Positions 52,592-61,507 are shown, counted from the first letter of the stretch. The stretch is DNA of 64,000 nucleotides from Dysgonomonas sp. 511 (GCF_010501105.1 NZ_QVMQ01000010.1:36454-100453), one strand, 5' to 3'. The notes: generated from the letters alone by a model not told the origin. Numbers and translations: made by a program.

Positions 52592-53499
52592 TATTTGTTC
52601 ACCATTTTCATTATATACTTAGCCACAAAGTTGATACAGGCCGTTATCAGGAACAGGAGCAAACCGATAGCCATGAGCGAACTTAGCTTCAAGCCGCTGG
52701 CTTCGCCAAACTGGTTGGCAATGATACTTGCCATCGAGTTTCCCGTGTCGGACAACGATGCCGGAATATTTACCGTGTTGCCTATCAGCATGGTTACAGC
52801 CATCGTTTCGCCCAATGCCCTGCCGAATGCAAGTACATAAGAAGCAAATATACCCGAACCTGCAACGGGCAGACTGACAGATGATATAACTTCGAGATTG
52901 GTTGCCCCCAAGCTATATGCTGCCTCTTTCAGTTCGTTGGGAACCATGGATATAAACTCCGTACTGAGCGACGAGGCATATGGAATAATCATGATAGCCA
53001 GCACTATAGACGAAAGCAATATGCCGAATCCCTGGTCGTTGACCCCCATAGTGATAAGAAGCGGGCGCAGGGTGTAAAATCCCCACAACCCGTACACTAT
53101 GGATGGTATGCCTGCCAGCAGATCGACTACCGAACTGACGAATGTCGATACTTTTTTATTTCTGAAATACTCCCCGTTGAAGAGTGCTACCGACAGCGAA
53201 AAAGGTATGCAAAACAGCAGGGCGAGAATAGAGGTCACCATCGTGCCCGCAATAAAAGGCAATGCACCATATACATCGTTGCGCGAATCCCATTCCGAGG
53301 ATGTAATGAACCCGAAAAAACCGAACTCGGAAAATGCTCCTATACTCCGGCTTATCAGGCCGTAGATAATTCCGGCTGTAAGAAGTATAATCAGGCAGGA
53401 TGCGATGAGGAGGGCGTATCTGAATATTTTATCTTTCAAAGTCCCCCCTACCCCCCGAGGGGCGGATCGCTGATAGTGTATTTTGTTGGTAATCATCAT
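52591..53499 (-). CDS. pstC: Phosphate ABC transporter permease PstC
   Basis: The protein has 302 residues and about six membrane helices, with the permease loop EAAYSLGATNLEVISSVSLPVAGSGIFASYVLAFGRALGET. The N-terminal RSAPRGVGGTLKDK segment comes from a G/C-rich palindromic stretch (53438-53465) similar to the one in the 49-nt gap upstream (53531-53560), so the first 20 or so residues look added. A shorter start was not found. It forms the channel with PstA. Confidence 0.94.
   Translation of the reverse strand: MMITNKIHYQRSAPRGVGGTLKDKIFRYALLIASCLIILLTAGIIYGLISRSIGAFSEFGFFGFITSSEWDSRNDVYGALPFIAGTMVTSILALLFCIPFSLSVALFNGEYFRNKKVSTFVSSVVDLLAGIPSIVYGLWGFYTLRPLLITMGVNDQGFGILLSSIVLAIMIIPYASSLSTEFISMVPNELKEAAYSLGATNLEVISSVSLPVAGSGIFASYVLAFGRALGETMAVTMLIGNTVNIPASLSDTGNSMASIIANQFGEASGLKLSSLMAIGLLLFLITACINFVAKYIMKMVNK
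53438..53465. repeat. GC-rich palindromic intergenic repeat inside the pstC 5' end
   Basis: AAAGTCCCCCCTACCCCCCG followed by AGGGGCGG. The same opening, AAAGTCCCC, and a similar C-then-G palindrome recur at 53531-53560. Such runs are common between genes in Bacteroidetes; here one encodes the pstC N-terminus. Confidence 0.5.
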
Positions 53500-53530
53500 T
53501 TTTTACTCTTCATTTTTCGTGGCTTCGCAG

Positions 53531-53560
53531 AAAGTCCCCTCCGGGGATTTAGGGGGCCGG
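53531..53560. repeat. GC-rich palindromic repeat in the pstS-pstC gap
   Basis: AAAGTCCCCTCCGGGGATTT continuing into AGGGGGCCGG, a self-complementary C/G run overlapping the 3' end of pstS and the gap before pstC. It pairs with 53438-53465 in base composition and opening. Confidence 0.5.
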
Positions 53561-54592
53561 AGTTACAGATTGTCCGCCGAAGGTCATAGATTGTATATTC
53601 CCTTTCGTTATTTCCACCACATTGGCAGGCAATGGGGCATAATGTGTCTTGGCTGCCATTTGTTGTCCGGGTTCGCTGATAATGTAGTTCAACAGAGATA
53701 CCAGAGACTGAGCCTGTTCCATAGCCCTCTTGTTATAGCCCTGCTCCTTGTAAACGATTATCCATGTAAATGTGCTTATCGGGTAGGATTCGGGATTCGA
53801 TGAATTGGTGATTACCACCCGTGTATCTTTCGGCATTTCTACATTTGCCGATGCCGATATACTTTTGCTGTCGGCGGCTACGAAGTTGCCCGAACTGTTT
53901 TGCAACAATGCCGATTCCATATTCAAGGCAAGTGCATATTCCGAACCGATATACCCTATCGAGCCATCTGTTTCTACTACAACACCTGCTACTCCCGGAT
54001 TGCCTTTTGCAGCTATTCCCACAGGGAATTTAAGCGATTTACCCTCTCCTATTTCGGTTTTCCAAGCCTCATCGGTTTTCGACATATATTCGGAGAAAAC
54101 GGCTGTAGTGCCACTACCATCCGAGCGGTAAACTACAGTTATATTTTTATCAGGAAGATTGAGGGTAGGATTCAAAGCCTTTATTTTTTCATCGCTCCAC
54201 TTGGTTATCTTACCCCTGAATATTTCGGATACCAAAGTCGAATTGAGTTTCAATCCTTTTACATCTTTCAGGTTGTACGACAATACTACTGCACCCATTG
54301 CTGTTGGTATATGTATTATCTCTGCACCCATTTCGCCAAGTTCGGCATCCGAGAGGTACACATCGGTAGCGCCAAAGTCGACAGTCTTGTCTTTCAAGCT
54401 GCGGATACCTCCCCCGCTACCGATAGCACCATACGAAACATTTTCTCCACTTTTTGCATATTCCTTGAATACAATGCTGTAAAAAGGGGCAGGGAAAGTA
54501 GCCCCTGCCCCCGATAGATTTCCTTTCTTGTCTCCACACGAACTCAGGATAATAACCAACCCTACTAATACTAATATTACTGTCTTCTTCAT
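53549..54592 (-). CDS. pstS: Phosphate-binding lipoprotein PstS
   Basis: The protein has 347 residues, lipobox Cys19 (LSSC), and is a periplasmic phosphate receptor. Ligand-binding segments are SGAGATFPAPFY, GSGGGIRSL (near 62), and YRSDGSGTT (near 162), which hold the phosphate by hydrogen bonds. The C-terminal end TFGGQSVTPAP overlaps a GC-rich repeat. It is the first gene of pstS-pstC-pstA-pstB-phoU-regulator-kinase. The leader 54593-54724 should hold the promoter and PhoB-like site, but I see no clear TAnnTTTG box. Confidence 0.95.
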   Translation of the reverse strand: MKKTVILVLVGLVIILSSCGDKKGNLSGAGATFPAPFYSIVFKEYAKSGENVSYGAIGSGGGIRSLKDKTVDFGATDVYLSDAELGEMGAEIIHIPTAMGAVVLSYNLKDVKGLKLNSTLVSEIFRGKITKWSDEKIKALNPTLNLPDKNITVVYRSDGSGTTAVFSEYMSKTDEAWKTEIGEGKSLKFPVGIAAKGNPGVAGVVVETDGSIGYIGSEYALALNMESALLQNSSGNFVAADSKSISASANVEMPKDTRVVITNSSNPESYPISTFTWIIVYKEQGYNKRAMEQAQSLVSLLNYIISEPGQQMAAKTHYAPLPANVVEITKGNIQSMTFGGQSVTPAP

Positions 54593-54724
54593 TTTTCCTT
54601 CTATTTATTAATTCTGGTGCAATGTTACTTCCATATTATAACAAATAGCTTAAGGATATGTTACGAAATAGTTAAGAATATGTGGGTTCGATATAAAGAA
54701 CAATTACTAAGGCTGGTTATAACT

Positions 54725-54757
54725 AAAAAAAGCCGTTGGCATATTCACCAACGGCTT
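54725..54757 (-). terminator. Terminator of the M16 protease gene
   Basis: On the minus strand AAGCCGTTGG pairs with CCAACGGCTT (10-bp perfect stem, 54730-54757) and TTTTT follows, 22 nt after the stop codon. Confidence 0.85.
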
Positions 54758-54778
54758 TCTTACTATATAAACAGGTGT

Positions 54779-57583
54779 TTATTTTTTCGGATTCATTACA
54801 ACATTTATCAGGTTGTTTTGAGATATCAGTTGTTTTGTAACCTCTTTTATATCATTCTTTGAAAGGTTGGTTACTATGTCGAGGTAGTTGGAATGCCCAT
54901 CTTCACTATACAAAGATTTTGTGCCAAGTATGCTCAACCAGTAGTTGTTGGTTTTAATATCTTCCTGATATTTCTTCAACAAATATTCTTTCACCTTTTG
55001 GAAATCTTCGTCTTCCGGTCCGTTTTCGGCTATTTTGCTTACTTCGCGGCCGATGATAGGCAATATTGTATTTACCCTTTCAGGGTCGGTGTCGAACGAC
55101 ATTTGCAGCGAAGCTTTACCTTCAGGTATGCGGCTGATCCCAGAGCGTGTGCCTACGCCATAGGTACCACCTGCTTCTTCCCTTACTGTGCGTACATACA
55201 CTATGTCGAGTATTTGTTTCAAGGCATTGAATGCTACCCTTGTCTTTTGATCGTTAACTAATGTTCCGCTGTAAAGTTCGAACACCGAACTTTTAGGAGT
55301 TTGCATTTCCTGATCGAAAATATTTTCAACCTTACCCTTCTTAACATCTTCGTTCACCTTCTTGTAAGTGGCATTTTTATCACCCGATGGCAATGAGGCC
55401 AGATATTGTTCTACAAACGGTTTCAGAGCCGCTTCGTCTACCGTACCTACAAATGTGAATGTAAATGTTCCCGGATTGGCAAAAGCTTCTTTATATAGTT
55501 CGATGACACGGTCGTAGTTGAGTTTCTCCGCATCTTCGAAAGTCATTTCCTGTTTACGCGGATTGTCGCCATACATAGTTTTGGTTTTCTGTATGCTCAT
55601 TACATAAGAAGGATCTGTCTTAAGATTTTTCAACTGGTTTTTGATCAGTTCCATTATATTGTTGAACGCAGCTTCATCTTTACGCGGAGCAGTAAGATAC
55701 AGGTAGGTCAGTTGCATCAATGTTTCGGTATCTTTTATTGTAGAAGAACCGCTAAGCCCTTGTGTATAATCGGAAATATAGGCATTCACCTTAGCCGATT
55801 TACCGGCAAGCACTTTTTTCAGGTCGGTAGAACTAAAGCTGCCGATACCTCCTACCGATGGAACCATAGAAGCCACGCTGGCATTGTGAATGTCGGCATC
55901 TGCAAATACAGACGAACCTCCGAAGGCGCTGGCAGACATCAATATCTGGTCGTCTTTGAAATCTGTCTTTTTGATAACCACCTTTATGCCGTTAGACAAA
56001 GTCCAGATAGTAGTACCCAGAGTTTCGTCTTTTTCGGTTTTCACTATTGTACCTGCCTTCGGCAACTGAGAGATAAGCGGCTCGTCTGAAACAGTTTCTT
56101 CGTAAGCAGTGATATTTTCGGCTTTTACATCATTGAAAACCTTCAATACTTCTGCGTCTGTAGGATATTTCAAGCCTTCTTTTTCGGGGCCGGTAACAGT
56201 GAACACAATATTCTTGTCGCCAAGCAATTGCTGTACCATCATATTGATAACCTGAGTATTGATCAGTGGAGAGAATTGTTTGAGGAAATTATACTCAAAT
56301 TCTATTCCCGGAATGGCTTCGTCGTCGGTAAAGCTGCGTACATATTCCTGCACATACCTCCTGTTGAGTTCCTTGTCGCGGTTGTTGTACATATTTTCGT
56401 AACGTTGTAGCAAAGTGGCCTTAGCCCTTTCCACTTCCGACTCGGTAAATCCGAATTTCTTAAGGCGTTCGTTTTCCCTGACAAGGCAAGCAAGGGTTTC
56501 GCTTATTTTGCCTTCTTTGCTCAATGCTATCGAAGTCCATGCGTCTTTGGTTTTAGATACAAAAAACTCGCCGTCGTAGGCATAAGATGCAGCAAAAGGA
56601 GCATCGGCTTGTTGCGATATTTCTCTCAAGCGGTCGGAAAGCATAGTGCTTGCCATGCTCTTTATTAGCGTAAGTACCATACCTTGCTGGCTTTTCTTTA
56701 TCTCGGCAGGTATCACATCATGTTTTACATACATGGTTACCTGTGTATTTGTAGCTTCCGGATCGGTCACCACAGATACTATCGGCGTTTCGTTGTCCGG
56801 CACCTGGAAATATTCCCTCTTGGCAGGATCTACAGGTTTGGCTATATCGGCAAACAGAGCCTTTATCTTTGCCTCTACTTGATCTACGTCAATATCGCCA
56901 ACTATAACGATACCTTGCAGGTCGGGTCTGTACCATTTGTGGTAATAGTCTCTCAATACTTGATAAGGGAATTTTTCCACCACTTCCATTTTACCGATAG
57001 GCATACGGTCGGCGTACTTACTGCCTGCAAATATTATAGGCAGTTGTTTGTCCCAAATCCTGTATTGCGCACCGCTACGTGTACGCCATTCTTCTTTTAT
57101 CACAAGGCGTTCTTCGTCTATTTGTTCGTCTTTCAGAGCGATGAATCCCGACCAGTCGTGCAGAACCATCAGGCACGAGTCTACGATAGCTTCCCTGATT
57201 ATGGGAACATCGTTGAGGTTATATACTGTTTCGTCGAAAGATGTATAGGCATTAACATTTGCACCGAACTTCACCCCGATGGTTTCCAGATAATTCAACA
57301 TTGTCTTTTTACCCGGAAAATTCTTTGTTCCGTTGAAGGCCATATGTTCGAGAAAGTGGGCAAGTCCTGCCTGATTGTCTTCTTCCTGCATAGAGCCTAC
57401 TTTTTGTGCAATATAAAAGTCAGCCCGCTTTTCCGGATAGGCATTGTGCCTGATGTAGTATGTGAGCCCGTTTTCCAATGTGCCGAATCTTACCTGCGGG
57501 TCAACAGGCAATGGCTGAGGTGCTTGAGCTTTGATCAAACCGGCTATGGCGATAAAAGCTAATAGGATGAATGTTTTCCTCAT
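54779..57583 (-). CDS. M16 family zinc metallopeptidase (pitrilysin-like)
   Basis: The protein has 934 residues, with the ATG at 57583 giving a clean signal peptide (MRKTFILLAFIAIAGLIKA); an ATG three codons upstream (57592) is possible. The inverted zinc motif HFLEH has His76, Glu79 and His80, with the distal Glu in the YNLNDVPIIREAIVDS to RLVIKEEW region about 70 residues on. A second, inactive M16 half follows (EGKASLQMSFDTDPERVN). It is probably a periplasmic or surface protease degrading peptides in a chamber made of the two halves. It stands alone, with a strong terminator. Confidence 0.92.
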   Translation of the reverse strand: MRKTFILLAFIAIAGLIKAQAPQPLPVDPQVRFGTLENGLTYYIRHNAYPEKRADFYIAQKVGSMQEEDNQAGLAHFLEHMAFNGTKNFPGKKTMLNYLETIGVKFGANVNAYTSFDETVYNLNDVPIIREAIVDSCLMVLHDWSGFIALKDEQIDEERLVIKEEWRTRSGAQYRIWDKQLPIIFAGSKYADRMPIGKMEVVEKFPYQVLRDYYHKWYRPDLQGIVIVGDIDVDQVEAKIKALFADIAKPVDPAKREYFQVPDNETPIVSVVTDPEATNTQVTMYVKHDVIPAEIKKSQQGMVLTLIKSMASTMLSDRLREISQQADAPFAASYAYDGEFFVSKTKDAWTSIALSKEGKISETLACLVRENERLKKFGFTESEVERAKATLLQRYENMYNNRDKELNRRYVQEYVRSFTDDEAIPGIEFEYNFLKQFSPLINTQVINMMVQQLLGDKNIVFTVTGPEKEGLKYPTDAEVLKVFNDVKAENITAYEETVSDEPLISQLPKAGTIVKTEKDETLGTTIWTLSNGIKVVIKKTDFKDDQILMSASAFGGSSVFADADIHNASVASMVPSVGGIGSFSSTDLKKVLAGKSAKVNAYISDYTQGLSGSSTIKDTETLMQLTYLYLTAPRKDEAAFNNIMELIKNQLKNLKTDPSYVMSIQKTKTMYGDNPRKQEMTFEDAEKLNYDRVIELYKEAFANPGTFTFTFVGTVDEAALKPFVEQYLASLPSGDKNATYKKVNEDVKKGKVENIFDQEMQTPKSSVFELYSGTLVNDQKTRVAFNALKQILDIVYVRTVREEAGGTYGVGTRSGISRIPEGKASLQMSFDTDPERVNTILPIIGREVSKIAENGPEDEDFQKVKEYLLKKYQEDIKTNNYWLSILGTKSLYSEDGHSNYLDIVTNLSKNDIKEVTKQLISQNNLINVVMNPKK

Positions 57584-57655
57584 AATAAACATAAATTAAT
57601 TAAAACGTTCTTCTATTGATTGATAATTATAATAAATTCGATTTGGTATTGTAAA

Positions 57656-58057
57656 TTAGTCGGCAATATTTGCAAAAAAATCACAAAGTTTGGGTAAAAA
57701 AATTATTATTCCGCCAATAACGGCTGTTATGGATGCTAAAAGTACTGCCGCCGCAGACAAATCTTTTATTTTCCTGATGCTACAATGTTTGCCGGGCGAA
57801 ACGAAATCGCATATATTCTCTATTGCCGAATTAATGGTTTCGGTACATATTACCAAGCCAATGAGTATTGTTACAGCCAGCCATTCGGTAGCCGATATAT
57901 TAAAGGCGACTCCTAAAGCGATGGTAAATATCGTCGTAGCAATGTGAATGCGCGCATTATGCTCTTCTTCAATAAGGGTTTTCAACCCGTTGAAGGCATA
58001 TTTGAAAGACCGAAGCCTTTCCTTTACTGAAAAAGATTTCCTCTTTTTGATGTTCAT
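57656..58057 (-). CDS. Diacylglycerol/undecaprenol kinase family protein
   Basis: The protein has 133 residues, with the ATG at 58057 (an in-frame start 34 codons upstream lacks family similarity). The DgkA family signature is complete: FSVKERLRSFKYAFNGLKTLIEEEHNARIHIA, ICTETINSAIENICDFV with the catalytic Glu residues, and DLSAAAVLLASITAVIGGIIIFLPKL. Three membrane helices. The family phosphorylates diacylglycerol or undecaprenol to recycle lipid carriers. It lies just upstream of the M16 gene on the same strand (72-nt gap). Confidence 0.93.
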   Translation of the reverse strand: MNIKKRKSFSVKERLRSFKYAFNGLKTLIEEEHNARIHIATTIFTIALGVAFNISATEWLAVTILIGLVICTETINSAIENICDFVSPGKHCSIRKIKDLSAAAVLLASITAVIGGIIIFLPKLCDFFANIAD

Positions 58058-58191
58058 TCTTCGCAATAAAGAAGTACTAATGTATGAAAATATGCGTGAA
58101 TAACAGCATAAATTATACGAATTTGTAGCAGGCTGCAACAACTTTTTTCTATCCGACACGTTCTTTTTTTTAAGAATCAGGTGTATTTTAT

Positions 58192-58199
58192 TAATTTTG
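58192..58199 (+). promoter_or_regulatory. -7 promoter element (TAATTTTG) for the small lipoprotein and MscS genes
   Basis: Matches TAnnTTTG; a TTG at 58197 that could be read as a start lies within it, so the ATG at 58224 is preferred. Confidence 0.5.
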
Positions 58200-58223
58200 G
58201 AAAATCAAAAAAATACAGGAAAT

Positions 58224-58562
58224 ATGAGAAGATTATTATTGTTGCTAGCTTCACCATTATTGTTTGTTGCATGCAATCAGGATTTGGAAAATATGGGCGA
58301 AGCCGTGCGAAGCCATTTCAGGTATAGGGATGCCGATAAAAACACCATCACGAAGATAAGCTATCTCAAAGCCATATCTTGTAACAAAATACCTGAAAAT
58401 GAGCAAAAAAACTCGAACGAGGAATATTTGTGCAAAGTATATGTCAAAGGTACATGGCAGTATAATGGCAGTTATCGAATATTCAATATAGACGATACGC
58501 TCGATTGTTTTTTCAACAAGAACAAAGCTTTTTTGAGAATTGGCGAATTAATTGAAAAATAA
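58224..58562 (+). CDS. Small lipoprotein of unknown function
   Basis: The protein has 112 residues, starting MRRLLLLLASPLLFVAC (lipobox Cys17). The mature part is DNQDLENMG-like acidic followed by KISYLKAISCNKI and CKVYVKGTWQYNGSYRIFNIDDTLDCFF: two further Cys (about 54 and 69) may form a disulfide. I recognise no family. The gap to the MscS gene is 11 nt, so they are cotranscribed, and a membrane-stress link is possible but unproven. Confidence 0.72.
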   Translation: MRRLLLLLASPLLFVACNQDLENMGEAVRSHFRYRDADKNTITKISYLKAISCNKIPENEQKNSNEEYLCKVYVKGTWQYNGSYRIFNIDDTLDCFFNKNKAFLRIGELIEK

Positions 58563-58573
58563 ATATAATTAGA

Positions 58574-59881
58574 ATGGATACACAAACCGAAATCAACACA
58601 CTGACTGTAGAAGTCGCCAAATGGATACGAAATATTTTACAAGGTATGGGCGTTCCCGAAGAAGGGGTGGAATATACATATCTTATTATATTATTGGTAC
58701 TGGTAGTAGCTATTGCCTATGCCTTACAGTACATATCCAAATACTTATTAAGGCTTTCTTTCAAGCATTTGCACAAGATAACACGCCTTTCTTTTTTCAA
58801 GCATGCCTTGAATAATAAACTGGCGCATTATGTGGCCATGATTGTCCCATATTCTTTTGTAATGGGTGCTATACCTGTCGTATTCTATGATTTTAAAGCT
58901 GTAGTATCGCCGGCGATAAAGATTACCGAGATTTATATGGTCTTTATGGTGATATGGATATTTATGGCAATAATAAAAACATTTGCAAATATATTGGAGG
59001 AGAAACCGGCATTTAGCGGCAAACCGATGAAAAGTTATATACAGGTAATCAATATCGTCTGCATTATTTTCGGTGCTGTGGTTATCTATTCTATACTTAC
59101 CGGAAAGTCTGCAACAGCCTTCTTTGCTGCCATGGGAGCCGCCTCAGCTATTGTAATGCTGGTTTTTCAGGATTCCATCAAAGGATTTGTGGGCAGCATA
59201 CAGGTGACGGCTAACAATATGGTACAGATAGGCGACTGGATAACAATGCCTAAATACGGAGCCGATGGCGATGTGATGGAAATAAACCTTACGACCGTCA
59301 AAGTACGCAACTTTGATAAGACAATAACCACCCTGCCGACCTATTCGCTGATATCGGATTCGTTTCAGAACTGGCGGGGAATGAAAGAAGCCGGAGGACG
59401 CCGTTTCAAGCGTTCCCTGAATATCAAACATGATACTATCCGCTTCTTAACAGGTGAGGAGCTTGAAAAATATAAGGAAATAGACGGGCTGAAAGACTAT
59501 ATTACCGCTAAGCAACAAGAGTATGCCGACTGGAACAAGAATGTGAATAATGAGTCGCCGTTTAATGTGCATAGCATTACCAATTGTGACCTCTACCTGC
59601 AATATGGCATTTATTACCTGCGCAACCATCCACAGATAAACAAGGAGCTTACCTTGCTTGTCCGCCAGCTTGCTCCAACTTCGCAGGGGCTTCCGATCGA
59701 ACTTTATACATTTACCAACACTACTGTGTGGGCTGAGTATGAGGTTATACTATCCGAAATTATCAACCACTTTATCAGTATTGTCAAGTACTTCGACCTC
59801 AAGATATATGAAGAATCGTCGGGTAGCGATATTTACGATGTATATATGAAGGAGAGAAAATATTTGGAGGATAAGAACTAG
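58574..59881 (+). CDS. MscS family mechanosensitive ion channel (YbdG-like)
   Basis: The protein has 435 residues. About five membrane helices occupy residues 25-200, with the pore-lining helix AFFAAMGAASAIVMLVFQDSIKGFVGSI followed by the beta domain (NNMVQIGDWITMPKYGADGDVMEINLTTVKVRNFDKTITTLPTYSLI). The long cytoplasmic end has an inserted stretch of about 90 residues, as in YbdG-type channels, which open only on strong osmotic shock. It is the second gene of a two-gene unit and is followed by a clear terminator. Confidence 0.93.
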   Translation: MDTQTEINTLTVEVAKWIRNILQGMGVPEEGVEYTYLIILLVLVVAIAYALQYISKYLLRLSFKHLHKITRLSFFKHALNNKLAHYVAMIVPYSFVMGAIPVVFYDFKAVVSPAIKITEIYMVFMVIWIFMAIIKTFANILEEKPAFSGKPMKSYIQVINIVCIIFGAVVIYSILTGKSATAFFAAMGAASAIVMLVFQDSIKGFVGSIQVTANNMVQIGDWITMPKYGADGDVMEINLTTVKVRNFDKTITTLPTYSLISDSFQNWRGMKEAGGRRFKRSLNIKHDTIRFLTGEELEKYKEIDGLKDYITAKQQEYADWNKNVNNESPFNVHSITNCDLYLQYGIYYLRNHPQINKELTLLVRQLAPTSQGLPIELYTFTNTTVWAEYEVILSEIINHFISIVKYFDLKIYEESSGSDIYDVYMKERKYLEDKN

Positions 59882-59900
59882 TTATTATTTTAGTATAGCA

Positions 59901-59941
59901 AAAGCCTGTTTTATATGATGATTAAAACAGGCTTCTTTTTT
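59901..59941 (+). terminator. Terminator of the MscS gene
   Basis: AAGCCTGTTTTA pairs with TAAAACAGGCTT (12-bp perfect stem) and a run of T follows (59935-59941), 20 nt after the stop codon. Confidence 0.85.
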
Positions 59942-59966
59942 AATATAATCTTAGTTACTGTTACTT

Positions 59967-60158
59967 AGAGTCTGTTTAAATTTTATAGCAAATCTTTTTT
60001 ATAGCTATTTGACTCGCCTTCGCTTCGTCGATTTTCAATTTTAGATGGATTTTACGTGTTTTGCTCGCTGGTTTAGCGGGCTAAACCGAGAGTAAAATAT
60101 GGGAAATACGCTAAAAAGAGCATAAAAAAGTTGCTAAGCTAAAATTTAAACAGGCTCT
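59967..60158. mobile_element. MITE-like element, copy 2 (192 bp)
   Basis: The ends are AGAGTCTGTTTAAATTTTA and, reverse complemented, AGAGCCTGTTTAAATTTTA, 19-bp terminal inverted repeats with one mismatch. The body is nearly the reverse complement of copy 1 (10876-11071), with the same internal GGTTTAG-CGGG-CTAAACC palindrome. About 39 nt near the left third replace 10 nt of copy 1, and about 34 nt near the right end are missing. No coding capacity. Confidence 0.75.
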
Positions 60159-60207
60159 AAGATTTGTAAAGTGAAAAATCTTAACTCTATCTTAACAGTA
60201 TAGCCGA

Positions 60208-60237
60208 TTGTAAATTAACATGCCCGTTATTCCTTTG
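60208..60237 (+). promoter_or_regulatory. Promoter of the porin gene (TTG-N19-TTCCTTTG)
   Basis: TTG at 60208-60210, 19 nt, then TTCCTTTG (60230-60237), one mismatch from TAnnTTTG. The GTG at 60237 that could be a start codon overlaps the box. Confidence 0.5.
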
Positions 60238-60260
60238 TGCTAAATTCAAAAAGAATAAAA

Positions 60261-61286
60261 ATGATGAAAAAATTGGTTATTCTATTATTTGTAATCTGCA
60301 ATTTGTTTACAAGTACAATTTCGGCACAAGACTCTATTCCCTTCAAACCTTCGGGTAAAATCATTGCAAGAGGATTCCTTGATTACAGCACCGGACTGGG
60401 ACATGTAAATGGTGAAAAAGGTTTCGACATCACCCGCGCCTTTCTGGGATACCAATACCAGTTTGCTAAAAACTTTACCGGACAAGTCGTTATAGACGGG
60501 GCTTCGGGTACAAGTTCGTCGGGAAGCAAGGAGGTTTACCTGCGTAATGCTTTTATCAACTGGAAAGACAAGGACTGGAATATAAACGGTGGTTTGATAG
60601 GGTTGATGCAATTCAGCATACAAGAAAAGTACTGGATGCACCGTTATGTGATGAAATCTTTTCAAGACGAAAACAAGATGGCTCCGAGTGTAGACCTCGG
60701 TATCACTGCCCAATATAAGTTTAACGATTACCTATCTGCCGACCTCAGCCTTACCAACGGAGAAGGATATAAAAAGATAAAAAGAGACAACAATATGCGT
60801 TATGCGGCTGGGGTAAGCCTGTATCCTGCAAAAAATACAATATTCAGAGTGTATGCCGACATGTACAACGACGACGAATCCCTACGCGACAAATTGCCAG
60901 AGAATATTACCGCCACAAACAAAGACCAATATTCGCTATCGGTATTTGCAGGCTATCAAGACAAAATATTATCGGTAGGCGCAGAATACAATAGGGTGTT
61001 TAATAAAGGATTTATAAAAGACAAAGACTATTTCGGCTATTCATTCTATGCTTCGGCAAGGTTTGCACCTAAATGGAGAGCCTTTGGCCGCTACGATATA
61101 GCCGACTCGTCTGCACCCTCAGGCTTCACCTCACCTTGGTACGACAACGATGGGCAACTGGTGATGATAGGTGCAGAATTTCAACCTTTGAAGCAATTAA
61201 AAATAGCCCCTAATCTGCGAAATCTAAATCCATCGCGCGACAGGTCGGAGCAATATTTATTTATTAATATTGAATTTAATTTGTAG
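60261..61286 (+). CDS. Outer-membrane porin (phosphate-selective porin O/P type)
   Basis: The protein has 341 residues; the ATG at 60261 (or 60264) is chosen because an earlier GTG lies in the promoter. Signal peptide MMKKLVILLFVICNLFTSTISA. The mature chain is a series of alternating beta strands ending in Phe-Asn-Leu with the last strand YLFINIEFNL, the usual barrel C-terminus. Segments FDITRAFLGYQYQFAKNFTGQVVIDG and VDLGITAQYKFNDYLSADLSLTNGEGYKK fit the OprO/OprP-like barrel of 16 strands. Whether it selects phosphate is uncertain. It is a single gene, convergent with the degraded HTH gene. Confidence 0.85.
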   Translation: MMKKLVILLFVICNLFTSTISAQDSIPFKPSGKIIARGFLDYSTGLGHVNGEKGFDITRAFLGYQYQFAKNFTGQVVIDGASGTSSSGSKEVYLRNAFINWKDKDWNINGGLIGLMQFSIQEKYWMHRYVMKSFQDENKMAPSVDLGITAQYKFNDYLSADLSLTNGEGYKKIKRDNNMRYAAGVSLYPAKNTIFRVYADMYNDDESLRDKLPENITATNKDQYSLSVFAGYQDKILSVGAEYNRVFNKGFIKDKDYFGYSFYASARFAPKWRAFGRYDIADSSAPSGFTSPWYDNDGQLVMIGAEFQPLKQLKIAPNLRNLNPSRDRSEQYLFINIEFNL

Positions 61287-61306
61287 CTTGAAAACGCAGA
61301 TAATTC

Positions 61307-61507
61307 TCAAAAGAAGCAAAAAGAGTTTCGTTCATCAATTATTGAAGAACCTTTTTCAGAAGTGCAAATTTCATAACCATCACCCCTTGTTTCATCAATA
61401 TCTTCTTTGGAGTCGGATTGCTTCTGGTTAACGACATAATCTGTAATAAAGTCGATTTTCCTTGCCAACTCTTTATACAACCCTGAATCTACACCAATAA
61501 TTTCCAT
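61307..61507 (-). pseudogene. Remnant of a Bacteroidetes HTH/excisionase-like DNA-binding protein
   Basis: The 66-codon frame starts MEIIGVDSGLYKELARKIDF and runs to GDGYEICTSEKG. This matches from memory the N-terminal part of the HTH_17 (excisionase-like) proteins of Bacteroidales mobile elements, which continue ICTFLKISERTLQRLR. Here the helix-turn-helix half is lost: the frame shifts after ICT and the sequence is cut by stops and the porin end. It is a decayed fragment. These proteins occur beside integrases of conjugative elements, none of which is seen here. Confidence 0.6.

Noticed and set aside
54593..54724. Open frame of 81 codons on the plus strand from 54617
   Set aside because: It overlaps the pstS leader and the M16 terminator and has no ribosome-binding site or family pattern.
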